From: Lachnospiraceae bacterium
Lineage (GTDB): Bacteria > Bacillota > Clostridia > Lachnospirales > Lachnospiraceae
Length of the DNA stretch: 64,000 nt
Direction: 5' to 3'
Assembly: GCA_017482485.1 (NCBI GenBank)
Contig: JAFUMV010000117.1
Location: 1 to 64,000, forward strand
Position numbers and translations under genes: made by a program. This document shows, piece by piece, positions 26,434 to 34,676 of this stretch. Numbering within the stretch: position 1 is the first letter of the stretch; each line of letters opens with the position of its first letter. A model generated the notes under the pieces. It saw nothing but the letters and a program-made list of their open reading frames with translations, did no database searches and was not told where the DNA came from.

Positions 26434-28191
26434 ATGGAAAAGAAAAAAACAGTTTATGCAAATCTCTCCAATTTAACCGCGGTGGATCATCTGGGGCGCA
26501 GGCTGCCTGAGTATGGTGAGGTGAGAGAAAAACAGGACGGAAAAGTGGTGGCTCTTTTTTACTATTTGTGGCTTGGTTATCATGGAACAAACGGCCCCTA
26601 TGATATTTCGAAGATTTTAGAAAAGCAGCCGGATGCCATGGAGCATCCGGAAAGTCCTGTGTGGCCGTCCTCCGCCAACGCGCCCATGCTCCATTGGGGG
26701 GAGCCCATGTTCGGGTATTATCTTTCCGAGGATGAGTGGGTGCTCAGACGGCATGTCCAGATGTTCATCGATGCGGGAATTGACGTGCTGTTTTTTGATG
26801 TGACCAACGGGTTTACTTACCGTAAGGCATATTTAAAGCTGTTTCGGATCCTTTCGGAACTCATGCGTGATGGATTTCCCGTTCCGAAAGTCGCATTTTA
26901 TCTCGCTCCCGAAACCAGAGGATGCGGCACCGGAAATATGATGGAACTGTGGGAACAGCTTTATGAGCCGCATCTGTATCCGGAATTGTGGTTTTACTGG
27001 AAAGGAAAGCCTCTGATTATCTGTCATTCGGCCAGGGCGATTCCGGATGAAATCCGGGAATTTTTCACCTGGAGAAGTCCCACCTGGAAGGATCCCAAAA
27101 GGCCGAATACCTGGGCCTGGGAGGGCAATCCCCAGAAGGTTGCGGTGGATGAATTTGGCAATCCGGAGGAAATTGCGGTGAACGTCTGTCGGGTGGGAGC
27201 AGATGCCTCTTATGACCCGAAAGGCTATTCCATCGGCATGAGTGACGGTTATTGGGGCGTGCCGGTGTTCGGACGTTCCTGGCACGATGGAGCCAGGGAT
27301 ACTCGGGAGAATGCCTCCCATTATGGCTTTCATTTTCAGGAGCAGGCGGAATATGCGCTGAAACAGGATCCGCCGGTGGCGTTTTTATGCCAGTGGAACG
27401 AGTGGCTGGTTCCGTTTCTGACACAGGACACGATTGCCGCGCCCTCCTATCAGAAGGCACATTACATTCATTTTCAGGATGAGTTTGATGAGGAATACAG
27501 CCGGGATCTGGAACCCATGAAGGGCGGATATCAGGACGCCTATTATCTGCAGATGGCAGCCTTTGGCAGGCGACTTAAGGGGATGGAAAAACCCGCCGCA
27601 GAAACAGAAGAACATACCATTGATATGAACGATTTTTCTTCCTGGGAGAGCGTGAGTCTGACCTACCGGGAATATACAGGGGATGTAAATCCCAGGGATT
27701 ACAGGGCCTATGATGCGATCGGAAGGTATACAAATGATACCGGACGAAATGAGTTCAGAACATTAAAGGCGGCAGCGGATGCAGAATATGTTTATTTTTA
27801 TGCGGAATGCTCCCATCCGTTAACGCCGTCCACGGATCCAAACTGGATGCTGCTTTTTCTTAAAACAGAGATCGAGGCGCCCGCCTGGGAAGGCTATCAG
27901 TTTGTTGTGAACCGGAAAACGCCTTCTGAAAAAGAGGCTGTGCTGGAGCGCTGCTGCGCTGAGGGTCTTTATGAATGGGAAGAAGTAAAAAAAGTGGAGT
28001 GGTTCTGTCAAAAAAATCAGATCCATTATAAAATCCCGAAAAAAGTGCTGGGACTGCCGGCGGAGGGAACTTTCAGGATCGCATTTAAATGGTCTGACAA
28101 CATGCAGGAAGCGGATGTGATGGATTTTTATATCAACGGAGATGCGGCGCCCAGGGGCAGAATGAATTATCTTTATATTTTTGAAAAATAA
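26434..28191 (+). CDS. Putative glycoside hydrolase (GH71/GH99-like TIM barrel) with C-terminal sugar-binding-like domain
   Basis: A 585-residue cytoplasmic protein without signal peptide. The first 400 residues look like a TIM barrel of the GH71/GH99-like clan: VALFYYLWLGYHG, HWGEPMFGYYLSEDEW, AGIDVLFFDVTNG, LCQWNEW and PMKGGYQDAYYLQM. The rest (about 400-585; EYVYFYAECSHPLT, TDPNWMLLF) resembles DOMON/CBM9-type beta-sandwiches. I recognise a conserved family but know of no characterised close relative. Its place directly behind the YesM/YesN-controlled importer argues that it cuts the imported oligosaccharide. GGAGGA stands before ATG 26434. Confidence 0.65.
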   Translation: MEKKKTVYANLSNLTAVDHLGRRLPEYGEVREKQDGKVVALFYYLWLGYHGTNGPYDISKILEKQPDAMEHPESPVWPSSANAPMLHWGEPMFGYYLSEDEWVLRRHVQMFIDAGIDVLFFDVTNGFTYRKAYLKLFRILSELMRDGFPVPKVAFYLAPETRGCGTGNMMELWEQLYEPHLYPELWFYWKGKPLIICHSARAIPDEIREFFTWRSPTWKDPKRPNTWAWEGNPQKVAVDEFGNPEEIAVNVCRVGADASYDPKGYSIGMSDGYWGVPVFGRSWHDGARDTRENASHYGFHFQEQAEYALKQDPPVAFLCQWNEWLVPFLTQDTIAAPSYQKAHYIHFQDEFDEEYSRDLEPMKGGYQDAYYLQMAAFGRRLKGMEKPAAETEEHTIDMNDFSSWESVSLTYREYTGDVNPRDYRAYDAIGRYTNDTGRNEFRTLKAAADAEYVYFYAECSHPLTPSTDPNWMLLFLKTEIEAPAWEGYQFVVNRKTPSEKEAVLERCCAEGLYEWEEVKKVEWFCQKNQIHYKIPKKVLGLPAEGTFRIAFKWSDNMQEADVMDFYINGDAAPRGRMNYLYIFEK

Positions 28192-28216
28192 AGGTCCTTA
28201 GACCCATAGGAGAAAA

Positions 28217-29074
28217 ATGATGTACATGTTATTGGTGCTGTCCGTGATGGCAGCAGCGTTAAACAGCATGCTTTTGCATAAGCTGCCGGCCTCAAAAAAC
28301 ATATTTGCATTCAATTTTTACGGTGCGCTGCTCTGGATTGTCATTCTGACAATGGCAAACGGGATGCATATTAGCCTGAGCAGGGAGGTTGTTTGGTGGG
28401 GAACTGCTTATGGTGCTGTCCAGGTTCTTTTTCTGGTTTTCAAGGCAAAAGCCATGGCAAGCGGTCCGGTTTCCATCACCACGTTGATCGGCAACTGTTC
28501 CATGCTGCTTTCCGTGGCGGCAAGCCTTCTTCTCTGGAAAGAAAAGGTGAGCGCCGGGCAGATATTGGGCCTTGTATGTTTGATGGTTTCGGTATTTTTG
28601 TGCACGCATGCAAAATCTGAAATGCAGATGACCGGACAGTGGAAAGTAAACTGCATCCTTTTCTTTGTGCTGGCGGCCGGTGTGGGAATTGTGTTTAAAG
28701 GCTTTTCCCGCTCCGGCGCACAGGCAATGGCCGGCGATATGATGCTGTTTTCTTCGGTTGTCATGGCGCTGGCTCTTTGCATAATTTTGCTGCTGCAAAA
28801 AAGCAAAAAGAAGGATGCTGCGCTGCCAAAAACAGAACATTCCTATGGGATGCTGGTGATTTGCTGCGGTATTTTAAGCTGCATTTATAACCGGCTGAAT
28901 ATCAGCCTGTCCGGCGCCCTGCCCGGCATGGTTTTCTTTCCCTGCTTTAACGGAGGAGTCATTATCGTATCCGGCCTGCTGGGAAAATTTGTGCTGAAGG
29001 AAAAACTGACTCTGAGACAAAATCTGGGACTTGTGATGGGAACGATGGCGGTTTTGGTCATAGGCATATTTTAA
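28217..29074 (+). CDS. DMT-superfamily (EamA-like) transporter
   Basis: A 285-residue protein with about ten short membrane segments in two halves, the drug/metabolite transporter pattern. The motif AMASGPVSITTLIGNCSMLL at the end of helix 4 is typical of EamA relatives. It may export a sugar, amino acid or other metabolite. AGGAG precedes tandem ATGs at 28217 and 28220. It lies 25 bases after the putative glycosidase gene and may belong to that operon. Confidence 0.85.
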   Translation: MMYMLLVLSVMAAALNSMLLHKLPASKNIFAFNFYGALLWIVILTMANGMHISLSREVVWWGTAYGAVQVLFLVFKAKAMASGPVSITTLIGNCSMLLSVAASLLLWKEKVSAGQILGLVCLMVSVFLCTHAKSEMQMTGQWKVNCILFFVLAAGVGIVFKGFSRSGAQAMAGDMMLFSSVVMALALCIILLLQKSKKKDAALPKTEHSYGMLVICCGILSCIYNRLNISLSGALPGMVFFPCFNGGVIIVSGLLGKFVLKEKLTLRQNLGLVMGTMAVLVIGIF

Positions 29075-29100
29075 ACTATATGGCTGCCCCGGCATTTTCT

Positions 29101-29147
29101 GCCCCTTCAGGGTACGAGGGCGTGTGTCCCCTGTACCCTGAGGGGGC
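29101..29147 (+). other. 15-bp hairpin after the DMT transporter gene
   Basis: GCCCCTTCAGGGTAC at 29101-29115 pairs over its whole length (one G-U) with 29133-29147 around a 17-base loop. GC content is high but no T run follows, so it may be a factor-independent pause, an mRNA 3' end stabiliser or an intergenic repeat. Confidence 0.5.
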
Positions 29148-29277
29148 GCGCCTACAATGATAGAATATCTGAAAAGTCTGACATGATACTGAAAGAAAGT
29201 TCCCATGTATTGTGATAGACTTACATCAGTAAAATCAAAAAGGAAATGGCTTACACGCCGCAGAAAAAAGGGGCAAA

Positions 29278-30207
29278 ATGAATATTGTTGAAATAAAGAG
29301 CCACACATATACAGCAAAAATCAATTTGAGTCTGGGCGGAAACTGCATCAGTTTATATAACGCAGTTTACGATGCCCATATTTTAAGAGAACCCGATTAT
29401 ACCAAAGCGCTTGACAATCCCTTTCTTTATGGGATGCCGATTCTGTTTCCGGTAAACAGAATATCCGGCGGCAGATTTGAGTTTGAAGGAAGAGAATATG
29501 TGTTTCCGATAAATGAACCCGGCACAAACTGCCATCTGCATGGCAGCCTGCATCAGCAGGAGTTTCATGTGACTGCGCAGACTGATAACAGTGTGGTCTG
29601 TATTTATCGGTCCCGCAATCATTATTTGGAGTTTCCCCATGATTTTGAGGTAAAGCTCGAATATAAGGTGACCGAGGAAGGATTGTTTCAGACGACGGAA
29701 ATCACAAATCTGTCAGAGACGAATATGCCGTGCCTGTTCGGATTCCACACCACTTTTCAGATTCCTTTTGTGAAAAAGGAATGTCGGGATGGTATAGTTT
29801 TAAAAGCAGAAGTGCTGGAGGAATACGAGAGAGAGCGGCTTACTTATCTGCCGACCGGGAAAATACTTCCCGCCGATGAAACAACACAGAAACTGGTTAA
29901 CGGTACTTTTGCGCCGCTCAGGGATAAAATCAGCAGACATTATGCTTCCGATCAGAAAGGGGATATGATTCTGTATGATGAAAGCCGGAATCTGAGCGTT
30001 GTTTATGAAAATGATAAAAAATTTGACTTCCGCCTGATTTTCAATGGCGGCGCAGACGGATTTATCTGTCTGGAGCCGCAGAACTGCCTGGTGAATGCGC
30101 CCAATACGCAGCTGGCAGGTGAAAAGAAAGGATTTGATTATATTGGCCCCGGGGAGTCAAAGAAATATTTTTCCAAAATCAGCCTTATAAAAGGCGATAT
30201 GAGATGA
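29278..30207 (+). CDS. Aldose 1-epimerase (galactose mutarotase-like)
   Basis: A 309-residue beta-sandwich protein of the galactose-mutarotase-like fold. Substrate-contact motifs include PILFPVNRI with GGRFEFEG, CHLHGSLHQQEF, FGFHTTFQ (catalytic His candidate) and LEPQNCLVNAPNT with the likely catalytic Glu. It interconverts alpha and beta anomers of hexoses in the cytoplasm. It fits as a helper for the neighbouring sugar loci. A GGGG ribosome site precedes ATG 29278. Confidence 0.85.
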   Translation: MNIVEIKSHTYTAKINLSLGGNCISLYNAVYDAHILREPDYTKALDNPFLYGMPILFPVNRISGGRFEFEGREYVFPINEPGTNCHLHGSLHQQEFHVTAQTDNSVVCIYRSRNHYLEFPHDFEVKLEYKVTEEGLFQTTEITNLSETNMPCLFGFHTTFQIPFVKKECRDGIVLKAEVLEEYERERLTYLPTGKILPADETTQKLVNGTFAPLRDKISRHYASDQKGDMILYDESRNLSVVYENDKKFDFRLIFNGGADGFICLEPQNCLVNAPNTQLAGEKKGFDYIGPGESKKYFSKISLIKGDMR

Positions 30208-30331
30208 AAGAAGGCGGGAGCAAATTAGTCACTGTTTCCCGGTGACGTGTACGCGAGGTGTTTTTGGGACTTTATTTTATGATGTGTATATGTTAAAATG
30301 AATCAAAGCAAATCAGAAGGGAGGGATCAGG

Positions 30332-30733
30332 GTGCGCATAAAGAATCGAAAGTTAATCTGTCTGATTCTGGCATTTTTTGTATTTGTGATGTGCGCAGAT
30401 AATGCCAAAGCAGATGTTTCCCTGGTCCGTGCTCCTTTGAAACAGGCGAATTCCTATATTCTTTCCTCTGATGCTTCCTTTGAGAAGATTCAGCTTTGCA
30501 CCACGGAAATGCTGGGCGTTCATAACGACATCGGAATTCGTCAGACAACAGGCAGGTTTCTCAGTCAGAGAAGAGACCTGATGATCTGTCTGGCCCTTAT
30601 TTTGCCGGAATTGTTGTCTTTTAATATCAGAAAATATCTGACGGATGGGCAGGTTTGGCAGGTGCCCGGTGCCGGTCTGGACAAACAGATCACAGCATAT
30701 ATACATAAATCTGATGGCAAAAAAAGAATCTGA
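30332..30733 (+). CDS. Hypothetical protein with N-terminal signal/membrane segment (133 aa)
   Basis: Starts at GTG 30332 behind AGGGAGGG. The N-terminus (KLICLILAFFVFVMCADNAKA, roughly residues 7-27) looks like a cleavable signal peptide or membrane anchor. The rest is polar with a second hydrophobic stretch near residues 84-95 (LMICLALILPEL). I do not recognise the family. A TGTTAAAAT-type -10 lies about 40 bases upstream and a terminator follows at 30757, so it appears to be a single-gene unit. Confidence 0.6.
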   Translation: MRIKNRKLICLILAFFVFVMCADNAKADVSLVRAPLKQANSYILSSDASFEKIQLCTTEMLGVHNDIGIRQTTGRFLSQRRDLMICLALILPELLSFNIRKYLTDGQVWQVPGAGLDKQITAYIHKSDGKKRI

Positions 30734-30756
30734 TCATTTTCCCCTATATTTATTTC

Positions 30757-30780
30757 GCCTGTGTGCGCACAGGCATTTTT
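30757..30780 (+). terminator. Rho-independent terminator
   Basis: GCCTGTG (30757-30763), loop TGCG, CACAGGC (30768-30774), then ATTTTT. It ends the unit of the 133-aa protein. Confidence 0.85.
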
Positions 30781-30843
30781 GCAGTGGCAGGAAAACAGAT
30801 GAACTGTCATAGCTTATCATACTGAAAAATAAGAAAAAGTAAG

Positions 30844-30876
30844 GCATACAGAAATGGTATGCTTATTTCTGTATGC
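30844..30876 (+). other. 12-bp hairpin in the leader of a small membrane protein gene
   Basis: GCATACAGAAAT (30844-30855) pairs perfectly with 30865-30876 around a 9-base loop, ending 19 bases before the ATG at 30895. No T run follows. It could stabilise the message or regulate translation. Confidence 0.5.
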
Positions 30877-30894
30877 TTCATATGGAGGCAGGAA

Positions 30895-31035
30895 ATGACG
30901 CAGGATATTTTTGTAGGATTATTATGTGTAGTGGCAGCGGTGGCAGGTGTATGGTGCCTGTGGGCAGAACGCGGAAGATCTTCTAAAAAAGATAAAAAGG
31001 AAGGTCCGAATAAGGACGACACCAAAAAGCGGTGA
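30895..31035 (+). CDS. Small single-pass membrane protein (46 aa)
   Basis: GGAGGCAGGAA precedes ATG 30895. The product has one hydrophobic segment (about residues 5-25, IFVGLLCVVAAVAGVWCLWA) followed by a very polar Lys/Asp-rich tail (KKDKKEGPNKDDTKKR). That suggests an N-out membrane anchor with a charged cytoplasmic tail. The function is unknown. The terminator-like hairpin of the next gene begins 66 bases after the stop. Confidence 0.6.
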   Translation: MTQDIFVGLLCVVAAVAGVWCLWAERGRSSKKDKKEGPNKDDTKKR

Positions 31036-31101
31036 GTCCGGATGGTCAGCCGATCAAAATCGGTCTGTTTTTCACCGGAATAGGTGCTTGAAACTTCACG
31101 C

Positions 31102-31142
31102 AAAACCCCCTTATACTGGAAACAGGAAAGGGGGTTTTATTT
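31102..31142 (+). terminator. Terminator-like hairpin that buries the next gene's ribosome site
   Basis: AAAACCCCCTT (31102-31112) pairs perfectly with AAGGGGGTTTT (31128-31138), followed by ATTTT and the ATG at 31144. The 3' arm contains the only plausible Shine-Dalgarno of the kinase-regulator gene (AAGGGGG, 9 bases from the ATG). The hairpin can act as a terminator for the small gene upstream, as an attenuator, or as a block to ribosome entry. Confidence 0.7.
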
Positions 31143-31143
31143 T

Positions 31144-32370
31144 ATGAAAATACTCAATTTTGGCTCCTGTAATATTGATTTTGTGTACAGCGTTTCTCAT
31201 ATCGTTCGTCCGGGGGAAACACTCACCGCAGGCAGCTTGTCCCAGTTCCCGGGAGGAAAGGGGCTCAATCAGGCAATTGCGATTGCCAAGGCCGGGGCAC
31301 CGGTTTATTTTGCCGGCTGTATCGGTGAAGACGATACGATGCTGCGCCAGGTGCTTTTACAGGCAGGGGTTGATTTAACTTATTTAAAAACCGTAAAGGA
31401 GCGGACCGGGCAGGCCATCATTCAGGTGGATGAAAACGGTGAAAACAGCATTTTCATTTACCATGGTGCCAACGGGGCTGTGTCAAAGGAACAGATTGAC
31501 AGGGTTCTTGCCGATTTTGAAGCCGGGGATATTCTGCTTTTACAAAATGAAATCAGCAATCTGAAATATTTGATTGAGCGTTCTTCTGACAGAGGGATGA
31601 AGATTGTGTTAAATCCGTCCCCTTTTGAGCCAATGCTCAAAGAAATTGATCCCAGGGATCTGTTTTGCGTTATTTTGAATGAAACGGAAGCAATGCAGTG
31701 GAGCGACACGCAGCATCCTTATGATTTTCTTTTCTGGGCGCAGAAAAATTATCCGGCTCTTCATGTAGTGCTCACCCTCGGCAAAAAAGGAAGCATTTAC
31801 TTAAAAGACGGAAAGATGTACAGACAGCAGGCGTTCAAGGCAACAGCAGTGGATACCACCGCGGCCGGGGATACCTTTACCGGATATTTCCTTGCCGGCC
31901 TCTATAAAAATGCGGAGGTTTTACAGGGCCTTAAAATGGCTTCGGCAGCCTCTGCCATTGCGGTTTCCAAAAAAGGAGCGGCTTCTTCCATCCCCACCTG
32001 TCAGGAGGTGGAAAATGCAATTGACGGGATGGAATTGAGTCCCATTGATACGCTGGAAGAACAAAAGGAAGTGGTCAGAACTTTTATCGCCACCCATATT
32101 AAGGATGTGAAACTTTCTGATGTCGCAGCGTTGATTAATTATACGGAAGACCACACCTGCAGATGGGTACATAAAAATTTTGGTATGGGATTTTCTGAGT
32201 TTTTGCAGGCAGAACGCTGCAGAATTGCAGCAGAATATTTGAAAAATACGGATATGCCCATTCATGAAATTATTGAGCTGGTAGGATATAATAACGGAAG
32301 CTTTTTCAGGAAGGTTTTTCATAAATATTATCAAATGTCTCCTCTGGAGTATCGAAAAGGGAAGGTATGA
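31144..32370 (+). CDS. PfkB-family sugar kinase fused to an AraC-type DNA-binding domain
   Basis: A 408-residue two-part protein. Residues 1 to about 295 are a ribokinase-like PfkB kinase: GGKGLNQA at 37-44, LNPSPF, LNETEA, TLGKKGS and DTTAAGDTF with catalytic base Asp243. Residues about 308-408 are a full AraC/XylS double helix-turn-helix (KLSDVAALINYTEDHTCRW, IHEIIELVGYNNGSFFRKVF, SPLEYRKGKV). The frame is continuous with no stop or frameshift between them. It probably phosphorylates a sugar or nucleoside and regulates genes according to that activity, which is inference. A hairpin occludes its ribosome site. An in-frame GTG at 31084 would extend through the hairpin. Confidence 0.9.
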   Translation: MKILNFGSCNIDFVYSVSHIVRPGETLTAGSLSQFPGGKGLNQAIAIAKAGAPVYFAGCIGEDDTMLRQVLLQAGVDLTYLKTVKERTGQAIIQVDENGENSIFIYHGANGAVSKEQIDRVLADFEAGDILLLQNEISNLKYLIERSSDRGMKIVLNPSPFEPMLKEIDPRDLFCVILNETEAMQWSDTQHPYDFLFWAQKNYPALHVVLTLGKKGSIYLKDGKMYRQQAFKATAVDTTAAGDTFTGYFLAGLYKNAEVLQGLKMASAASAIAVSKKGAASSIPTCQEVENAIDGMELSPIDTLEEQKEVVRTFIATHIKDVKLSDVAALINYTEDHTCRWVHKNFGMGFSEFLQAERCRIAAEYLKNTDMPIHEIIELVGYNNGSFFRKVFHKYYQMSPLEYRKGKV

Positions 32371-32376
32371 TGGAGG

Positions 32377-32484
32377 ATGTCCTGCGGAGATTTCTTCAAA
32401 AATATTGTTGTATCCGATCGGATTCCGGAGTATGATTGTCCCAATGAAAGCAGTCTTTCAAGATATTATTTTGGAAAGGGATGA
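32377..32484 (+). pseudogene. Short protein-like remnant (35 codons), unidentified
   Basis: The frame MSCGDFFKNIVVSDRIPEYD, ending in SRYYFGKG, has a protein-like composition but no good ribosome site (GGAGG abuts the ATG). It lies in the 120-base gap between the kinase-regulator and HD genes. It may be the C-terminal scrap of a lost gene, or chance. Confidence 0.25.
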
Positions 32485-32490
32485 TTTGAA

Positions 32491-33054
32491 ATGCTTACGT
32501 TAAGCAGAGCGAAAGAATTAAATGCAACAATGGTGACAGAAGAACATCTGATTATTCATGCCATGAATGTGATGGCGGCAATGGGTGCCATGGCCAGACA
32601 TTTCGGAGAAGATGAGGAACATTGGATGGCGGTGGGATATCTGCATGATTACGATTATGAGAAATATCCGGAGGAACATCTGCAGCATACGGAAGAGCCT
32701 CTTTTGGCAGCAGGCGTTCCCAAAGAAGATGTCCGTGCAATTTTAAGCCACGGGTATGGACTGGTAAATGATGTGAAGCCGTTAACCAATATGGAAAAAA
32801 GTATTTTTACGGTTGATGAACTGACCGGAATCATCCAGGCATGCGCCAGAATGAGGCCCCATGGAATCACGGATCTGGAAGTGAGCAGCTTCATGAAGAA
32901 GTTCAAGGATAAGAAGTTTGCGGCAAAATGTAATCGGGATGTGATTAAGCAGGGCTGTGAGATGCTCGGCATGGAAGTAAAAGAAGTAGCAGCGATCTGT
33001 ATTGAGGGCATGAAACAATATGCAGCTGAGATTGGACTGGCCGGTGCAGAATAG
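32491..33054 (+). CDS. HD-domain (HDIG-type) hydrolase
   Basis: A 187-residue metal-dependent phosphohydrolase-like protein. His22 of HLIIHAMNVM, HDYDYEKYP (the HD pair) and SHGYG supply the metal ligands in the usual order. Relatives act on nucleotides or phosphate esters; the substrate is unknown here. AAAGGG stands 11 bases upstream of ATG 32491. A strong terminator follows. Confidence 0.85.
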   Translation: MLTLSRAKELNATMVTEEHLIIHAMNVMAAMGAMARHFGEDEEHWMAVGYLHDYDYEKYPEEHLQHTEEPLLAAGVPKEDVRAILSHGYGLVNDVKPLTNMEKSIFTVDELTGIIQACARMRPHGITDLEVSSFMKKFKDKKFAAKCNRDVIKQGCEMLGMEVKEVAAICIEGMKQYAAEIGLAGAE

Positions 33055-33092
33055 AAATTTTATGCCCCTGTTCAAAATGACATTGAAATGAA

Positions 33093-33127
33093 AAACAGCG
33101 GAGAGCTTAAAAAGTTCTCCGCTGTTT
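33093..33127 (+). terminator. Rho-independent terminator
   Basis: AAACAGCGGAGA (33093-33104) pairs perfectly with 33116-33127 around an 11-base loop, ending in TTT then GTTG. It closes the HD-domain gene. Confidence 0.75.
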
Positions 33128-33214
33128 GTTGTGGTGCGCCCGGCGGGCGCACGTTCCAATATTAACAAATGCGGTGCGTCTGCTGCAAAAGGCGGAACTG
33201 TTACGCTGTTTTTA

Positions 33215-33243
33215 TTGAAAAAAAATAGTCGATATATTATAAT
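33215..33243 (+). promoter_or_regulatory. Promoter of the NCS2 permease operon
   Basis: TTGAAA at 33215-33220, spacer of exactly 17, TATAAT at 33238-33243. The start of transcription falls near 33250, leaving a leader of about 45 bases. I found no purine-riboswitch core in it. Confidence 0.8.
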
Positions 33244-33294
33244 ATTTCCGTTTTCAATGTGTCATAAAAAGATATCTGCAAAGGAGAAAATCTT

Positions 33295-34653
33295 ATGAGC
33301 AAAGGGAAGAATTGCAGTGTGGAAAATATCTACAAACTTGATGGAAGAGTTCCGGTTTTAAAAGCGATTCCATTTGGTCTCCAGCACATTCTGGCAATGT
33401 TTGTTGCAAACCTGACACCGATTACAATCATTGCGGCGGCGGGCGGACTGGATCAGGCAGAAATTGCGATCCTTTTGCAGAATGCGATGTTTGTGGCAGG
33501 AATTGCGACTCTGATTCAGCTGTTTCCGATCTGGAAAGTCGGCTCTGGGCTTCCGATTGTTATGGGGGTCAGCTTTACATTTGTAACGGTGTTAAGCACG
33601 GTGGCTGTCAATTATGGATATCCGGCCGTGATCGGTGCAGTGATTTGCGGCGGTATTTTTGAAGGCACGCTGGGCCTTTTTGCAAAATACTGGAGAAAGA
33701 TCATTTCTCCGATTGTAGCGGCATCTGTTGTTACGGCAATCGGATATTCCTTATTCTCGGTAGGAGCAAGATCTTTTGGCGGCGGTTATGCAGAGGACTT
33801 CGGTTCTGCAAAGAATCTTTTATTAGGGACAATTACACTGGCAGTGTGCCTGATCTGGAATATTCTGGCGAAGGGATATTTAAAACAGCTGTCGGTTTTG
33901 GCTGGTCTGATTGTAGGCTATTTTGCAGCAATCCTGATGGGACAGGTTGATCTGTCGGTCATCTTCTCCGGCGGATTGATTTCATTGCCCAGATTTTTGC
34001 CGTATAAGCCGGAATTTCATGTGGGTGCAATTTTTTCCGTTGCAATCATTTTCATGGTTTCAGCAGCTGAAACCATTGGAGATACGACCGCAATGGTTTC
34101 CGGCGGCCTGGACAGAGAAATTGCTTCGGAAGAAATTTCCGGGTCTCTGGCATGTGACGGTTATGCATCTGCGATTTCTGCATTGCTGGGATGTCCTCCG
34201 GTCACCTCATTTTCTCAAAATGTGGGTTTGATTAATATGACGAAAGTGGTAAACCGTTTTACGATCGGAACCGGAGCTGTTTGCATGATTCTGGCCGGGC
34301 TGTTGCCTCCTGTCGGCAATTTCTTTGCATCTCTTCCCGAATCTGTTTTGGGAGGATGCACGATCATGATGTTTGGCACGATCATGGTTTCCGGTATCCA
34401 GATGATTGCCAAAGCGGGATTTTCACAGAGAAATATCACGATTGCGGCATTATCCCTGTCCGTGGGAATCGGCTTTACCGCTGCCAGCGAAATTGATTTG
34501 TGGCACATTTTTCCGGAAACGGTTCGCTCCGTGTTTGCTGAAAATGTGGTTGCAGTCGTGTTTGTGGTTTCCATTATCTTAAATCTGGTTCTGCCCAAAA
34601 ACATGGAAGTTGAAAAGGCAGATAAATATAATAGTAACAGATCTGATTTATAA
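33295..34653 (+). CDS. NCS2-family xanthine/uracil permease
   Basis: A 452-residue permease with about 14 membrane segments. Family motifs are present: QHILAMFVANLTP in helix 1, SAAETIGDTTA (substrate-binding Glu of helix 8) and the signature-region GCPPVTSFSQNVGLI. NCS2 carriers import xanthine, uric acid or uracil with protons or sodium. CAAAGGAGA precedes the ATG. The FAD oxidoreductase follows after 23 bases, so they form an operon. Confidence 0.92.
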   Translation: MSKGKNCSVENIYKLDGRVPVLKAIPFGLQHILAMFVANLTPITIIAAAGGLDQAEIAILLQNAMFVAGIATLIQLFPIWKVGSGLPIVMGVSFTFVTVLSTVAVNYGYPAVIGAVICGGIFEGTLGLFAKYWRKIISPIVAASVVTAIGYSLFSVGARSFGGGYAEDFGSAKNLLLGTITLAVCLIWNILAKGYLKQLSVLAGLIVGYFAAILMGQVDLSVIFSGGLISLPRFLPYKPEFHVGAIFSVAIIFMVSAAETIGDTTAMVSGGLDREIASEEISGSLACDGYASAISALLGCPPVTSFSQNVGLINMTKVVNRFTIGTGAVCMILAGLLPPVGNFFASLPESVLGGCTIMMFGTIMVSGIQMIAKAGFSQRNITIAALSLSVGIGFTAASEIDLWHIFPETVRSVFAENVVAVVFVVSIILNLVLPKNMEVEKADKYNSNRSDL

Positions 34654-34676
34654 AGTGACGAAAGGAGTTTACGAAG

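Noticed and set aside
33128..33294. Possible purine riboswitch before the NCS2 permease
   Set aside because: The conserved three-way junction and loop sequences are not found, and the promoter at 33215 leaves only about 45 bases of leader.
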